A stretch of 64,000 nt of DNA from Vigna angularis (taxonomy: Eukaryota; Streptophyta; Magnoliopsida; Fabales; Fabaceae), in NCBI RefSeq assembly GCF_016808095.1, contig NC_068977.1:3470479-3534478 (forward strand), read 5' to 3'. Positions 60,271 through 64,000 of the stretch are shown one piece after another. The position numbers and the translations under genes were made by a program. The stretch's first letter is position 1. Each line of letters begins with the position of its first letter. Under the pieces are notes generated by a model that saw nothing but the letters and a program-made list of their open reading frames with translations, did not search any database and had not been told where the DNA came from.

Positions 60271-61499
60271 CTCGGCAGCAGACAGTGGAAGCGTTCGACC
60301 AGGGTTGTTCTTGGACGACACCGTGGAGGAGATGATTAACCGGAGTGGAGAGGTATGGTAGGGGTGAGTGGTTGTGTGTGCTGAACAGAAGCATTAGAAT
60401 CGGTCTTTTTTGTAGGCAATGAGAAGGTTTGGGTGGAGCCTGTTATGGAGGACGTCGTGAAGGTGGCGGAGGCCATCTGAGAGATAAGAAGGTGGAGAAG
60501 GAAGCAACAATGTCATTGATAACGATGGTGGAGAAGCAAGCATGTGCAATGCGGATGAGGAATGAAAGATATGCAGTCCATGCAGAGGAGTGGATGGTGG
60601 TGGGTGAAAGATCACGAGCTCTGACAGTGCGTTTGTGATGTAGGTGTTGACTGGTTGGAGGTATTGTGATCGTGGTGGACGTACGTGCTCGAAGGTGGTG
60701 GAGATTGCCAACGTCGTGGAGCGCTGTGTGAGCTACGGAAGGTGGTGGAGGTGAATCAACAGCATCATTTTGTATCATTGTGTGTACTTGGTACTATATG
60801 GAAGTAATTGGTGTTTTCTTTTTGTTTGTTGAAAATGAAAGAAAAGTGTCATGACTTGGATAGTTTAAGTATGAGTTCTTAACCAGTTTTTATACAGATA
60901 CATTGGTAGCAAAGAGGTGGCTGTGTGGTTGGTTGTGAAAGTGGGGAACTGTGGTGCATCAGTAGAGCAAAGTGGTAAAGTTGAATGTAACATTGAAACT
61001 TAATTTCACTCTTGTGAAAGCATCAAAAAATGGGGCTGTTATCTAATGAACTCATATAATTATATTTGCATGTTAGTTTTGTTTTCGAGTGAAATTGTAA
61101 ATTGAGAATTCTAGGTAGCATCTACATAAGGACAAATTGGTTGTGTGATTGGACGAAAAATCCTAGTGCCCCTCATTTGTGGAAATTTCTTGGTGAATCC
61201 AACTTCAATTGTGCATATGTGTCGAACATCTTCAAGAGGTAAGTGTTAAAGATGATTTGGCTATAATATATATATATATATATGAATGATTGAATTAGTG
61301 GTGGTTATCTGTAGCTTTAAGAGTTTCAATATATGAATGGAATGTATTATGTTGATTTATATTTCTATGTTATTTAATATATGAATGTATTCATATTTGA
61401 AATATGAATTTGATTTGTTATATGTATATGTATGTAGTTCATAATAAAGATATGAAATGTCTTGGATGCTATCTTAACTTTGGAATTTGAATTTCTAAT

Positions 61500-62283
61500 T
61501 CAACCCTCAGGAAATGAGGTTCATCCATATGTCTTGAACAACAATCGATTTTACCCGTACTTTAAGGTACTCATATGAACATATTTGTAGATGTTATTTG
61601 ATCAAAGGATGATAACAAATTTTGAGTTATATGATGACTTCTTATTTGTATGTTTAGGATTGCTTAGGGGCCATAGACGGTACTCATGTTCGGGTAAAGG
61701 TGCCAAGGTGTGAAGCTCCGAGATTTCGAGGAAGAAAAGATTGGCCAACTCAAAATGTGTTTACTGCGTGTGATTTTGACATGAAATTCACATACGTTCT
61801 TGTTGGGTGGGAAGGCACTGCATCTGATTCAAGAATTTTAAAAAATGCTCTTGATCGAGATGATCCGTTGGTTATTCCCCAAGGTGAGTGTCTACATTGC
61901 GATGTTGAAGATTTTATTTAGTAGTGACTAATTACTTGTATGTGGGCAACATTGTAGGAAAATACTACCTCGGTGATGCTGGATTTATGTTGAAAAGCAC
62001 AGTTTTGACTCCATATAGAGGCGTAAGATATCACCTTAAAGAATATCCACGTAGAGGACCACAAAATCCACGGGAGTTGTTTAATCATAGACATTCATCG
62101 TTGAGAAATTTTATTGAAAGAACTTTTGGTGTTTTGAAAAAATGATTCCCTATCATTGGAAGTGGCACTGAACCACACTATGGATTGGAGACAATGATAG
62201 ACATTATATTAGCTTATTGTATCTTACACAACTTCCTTCGTGGCGTGGATAACGATGATGTTACCAATAAGGAGTATTGGTAA
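61500..62283 (+). pseudogene. Harbinger DDE transposase (DDE_Tnp_4), broken
   Basis: Three exons are visible: about 61500-61566 (EVHPYVLNNNRFYPYFK), 61657-61883 and 61958-62283, with GT-AG borders that keep the frame. The acidic triad of the superfamily is present: D in GAIDGTHVRV, D in YYLGDAGF and E in RNFIERTFGVLKK. A TGA stop at about 62143-62145 stands where the family has arginine (KK-R-FPIIGSG), so a single C-to-T change from CGA could have killed it. Downstream codons HYGLETMIDIILAYCILHNF are still intact up to the TAA at 62281. The N-terminal half upstream of 61500 is not recognisable. Confidence 0.85.
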
Positions 62284-62385
62284 AACCTGAAGATGTGTTT
62301 TGATGATGCTGCAACTTATAGATTTTGGATGTAGTAGGAAAATATTTAAAAAAGCAACTTGTAGATTTTGAATGTAGTAGGAAAA

Positions 62386-63187
62386 TGTTAAACATTGTAA
62401 TTTTTACTAGTATAATATGGTTAAGCAATAATCGATTATCACAAGTCATACTTGAATAATCGATTATCACTTCATATAATCGATTATCACATTTTTGAAA
62501 ACCTGTAACGGACTTGAATAATCGATTATCACTTACAATAATCGATTATTCATGGCAGTTGAGAGCTGACCTTTGGCACTCAGTGTACTTGGCTATATAA
62601 TTTGATTTGGAGAAATCAGAAGGTAACGTTTTTTGAACTGAGAAAGCTTAGAACACTGTGTGTCAGAGGAACGTTCTTAGAGAGCTTTTTGTTCATTGTT
62701 CCCTTGCTTGGTCTTGTGAAAGGAGAGGCTCGCGTATCGTGTGTCGATAGACGGAGCAGACTCTCTTCAAGTTAGCAAGGTGCTCTGCCTGGTCTTGTGA
62801 AAGGAGAAGCTTGTGAATCGTTGGTCGATTGCTGGAGCGGTTCTCTTCAAGTTGGTAGAGTGGTTCTTTTCATTTTATTCCTGTTCATTATCTTGTAATC
62901 TGTTAAACCATTTTTAGTGAAAAAGGTTAATCACTATTTATAGTGATTAACGACTGGACGTAGAATCTTTTGATTCGAACCAGGATAAAAATTCTGTGTT
63001 GATCTTCTTATTCCCTACACTCATATTATTTTACGTATATCAACTGTTTGATTAATTTTCTGAAAGAAAATTATTTTTACTAAAAGGACAAAATTAATTT
63101 TAATTATGATCGAATACGCTTCCCGCTCTCTGAGTTTTAATTCCGCTGCGCTATACTCTTCGAAAAATACCCCCTCCGATACCATCA
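62386..63187 (+). mobile_element. 5' LTR of a Ty1/copia retrotransposon
   Basis: Starts at or near TGTTAAACATTG (62386) and ends GATACCATCA just before the primer-binding site. It contains a TATATAA box (62594-62600) and, near its start, five AATCGATTATCAC-type palindromic motifs between 62430 and 62550. A tandem ~85-base unit (GTCTTGTGAAAGGAGARGCT) occurs at about 62711 and 62793. The exact start is inferred. Confidence 0.65.
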
Positions 63188-63189
63188 AT

Positions 63190-63201
63190 TGGTATCAGAG
63201 C
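63190..63201 (+). other. Primer-binding site (initiator tRNA-Met)
   Basis: TGGTATCAGAGC is the standard copia primer-binding site complementary to the 3' end of plant initiator tRNA-Met, located two bases after the LTR end. Confidence 0.9.
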
Positions 63202-63242
63202 TTGCTTTGATAGTTTTTCAAAAAAAAAATTTATTTGCGAAA

Positions 63243-64000
63243 ATGGCCGGTCACAATCAAAACCATGTATATGCTGAGGGTGCTTCCATTAACAGACCTC
63301 CATTGTTTACTGGTGATAACTATGCTTTTTGGAAAGTGAGAATGGAGATTTTTATGGGGTCTGTTGATAGAGGTATCTGGGAAGCTGTACAAAATGGCCC
63401 TTATATTCCTATGAATATTGTTGATGGTGTAGAGACTGAAAAACCTTATTTTAATTGGACTGCTGAAGAAAATAGACGAGCTCAGTTTGATATTAAAGCT
63501 CGCAATATAATTTCATCTGCTGTTGTACTTGATGAATTTTATAGAATTTCAGTGTGTAAGACAGCACATGAGATGTGGGAAGTCCTCAGAGTCACTCATG
63601 AAGGAACAGAGGACGTGAAGCGTGCTAGGAAGAACACTCTCATTCAGGAATATGAGATGTTCAGAATGCAACCTGGAGAAACGATCTTTGACGTTCAAAA
63701 ACGATTCACTCATATTGTGAATCATTTAACAGGTTTGGGTAAGACTTTTGATACTGATGAACTTAATGTGAAAATTCTGAAATCTCTGGACAGGTCTTGG
63801 CAACCAAAGGTGACTGCCATCTCGGAGTCTCAAAATCTTACTCAGATGTTAATGCCAATCTTGTTTGGAAAGCTCCGTGAGCATGAACTTGAGCTGAGGA
63901 GATTGACTGCTGAAGAGGATCAAGGCAAAAGGAAAACTCTAGCTTTCAAGTCTGAAATATCTAAAGGAAAAAGCTCTAAGAGGATCGAAGAAGATGATTC
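63243..64000 (+). CDS. Copia gag (UBN2-type), open to the window end
   Basis: Begins MAGHNQNHVYAEGAS at 63243, 42 bases after the primer-binding site, and stays open for 252 codons to the window edge. Features: PPLFTGDNYAFWKVRME (gag N-terminal motif), W.AENRRAQFD, HEMWEVLRVTHEG, IQEYEMFRMQPGETIFDVQK and LREHELELRRLT. It is the intact relative of the broken gag at 44650-45845. The lack of stops and a readable PBS suggest a recent insertion. The zinc knuckle, protease, integrase and RT would lie outside the window. Confidence 0.92.
   Translation, partial: MAGHNQNHVYAEGASINRPPLFTGDNYAFWKVRMEIFMGSVDRGIWEAVQNGPYIPMNIVDGVETEKPYFNWTAEENRRAQFDIKARNIISSAVVLDEFYRISVCKTAHEMWEVLRVTHEGTEDVKRARKNTLIQEYEMFRMQPGETIFDVQKRFTHIVNHLTGLGKTFDTDELNVKILKSLDRSWQPKVTAISESQNLTQMLMPILFGKLREHELELRRLTAEEDQGKRKTLAFKSEISKGKSSKRIEEDD

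Larger units (their letters stand above)
59261..62385 (+). mobile_element. PIF/Harbinger element, right end lost
   Basis: The left end GGCTGTGTTCGCATGAACGG, preceded by TAA (59258-59260), resembles the termini and TAA/TTA target of Harbinger elements, and a Harbinger transposase follows at 61500-62283. A matching right terminus (CGAACACAGCC plus TAA) is absent before the copia LTR at about 62386, so the copia insertion probably split the element and the right end lies beyond the window. The stretch 59950-60780 is GC-richer and holds unidentified ORFs; it may be the decayed ORF1 region. Confidence 0.6.

Noticed and set aside
60443..60778. Overlapping 105- and 111-codon minus-strand ORFs
   Set aside because: Low-complexity H/P/S-rich frames in a GC-richer transposon interior, with no recognisable domain.

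Overview
The window is plant nuclear DNA. It is AT-rich, its genes carry short introns with GT/AG borders, and it is crowded with transposable elements. The protein families, the retroelement types and the many repeats built on GTTCGTCC/GGACGAGCG suggest a legume of the bean tribe, perhaps Vigna; this is inferred from style, as no search was possible.

Host genes, left to right: an EDR2-C/DUF1336 gene (+, 6059-9893, nine exons); a small gene with the LQRS-SFRRQGSSG signature of MAPK-substrate-like plant proteins (-, 13668-14003); an R2R3-MYB close to MYB35/TDF1, a tapetum regulator (-, 15253-17122); an ER prolyl 4-hydroxylase with a C-terminal ShK domain (-, 19211-22726); a box C/D snoRNA gene with a promoter (+, about 32840-33330) and a decayed second copy (+, about 49560-50040); a thaumatin-like protein (+, 34362-35462); and two AAA-ATPases of the AATP1/BCS1-like ASD family (+, 46992-48586 and 56508-58058) that look like tandem duplicates. 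The coding genes do not form a single pathway; the only clear functional grouping is the AAA-ATPase pair.

Mobile DNA fills most of the rest. A 6.1-kb Mutator-like element (23743-29859) has a perfect 9-bp target duplication, nearly identical long inverted arms with internal tandem repeats, and an interior holding a glutamate-receptor-like gene fragment next to a GC-rich minisatellite. Two solo LTRs of one family lie in opposite orientation at 1708-4378 and 51708-53912, each with a perfect 5-bp target duplication. A fold-back MITE sits at 31385-31920. Copia remnants lie at 12300-13200 and 43250-46470. On the right, a Harbinger element with a DDE transposase pseudogene appears to be cut by a copia element whose LTR, primer-binding site and open gag run off the window end.

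The most unusual theme is that the same short GGACGARCG/CGTTCGTCC vocabulary recurs in element classes that should be unrelated: LTR, MULE and MITE. The other points most worth checking are the duplicated snoRNA gene, the captured receptor fragment, a frameshifting 85-bp duplication in the tail of the second AAA-ATPase, and a 65-bp intron present in only one of the AAA paralogues.
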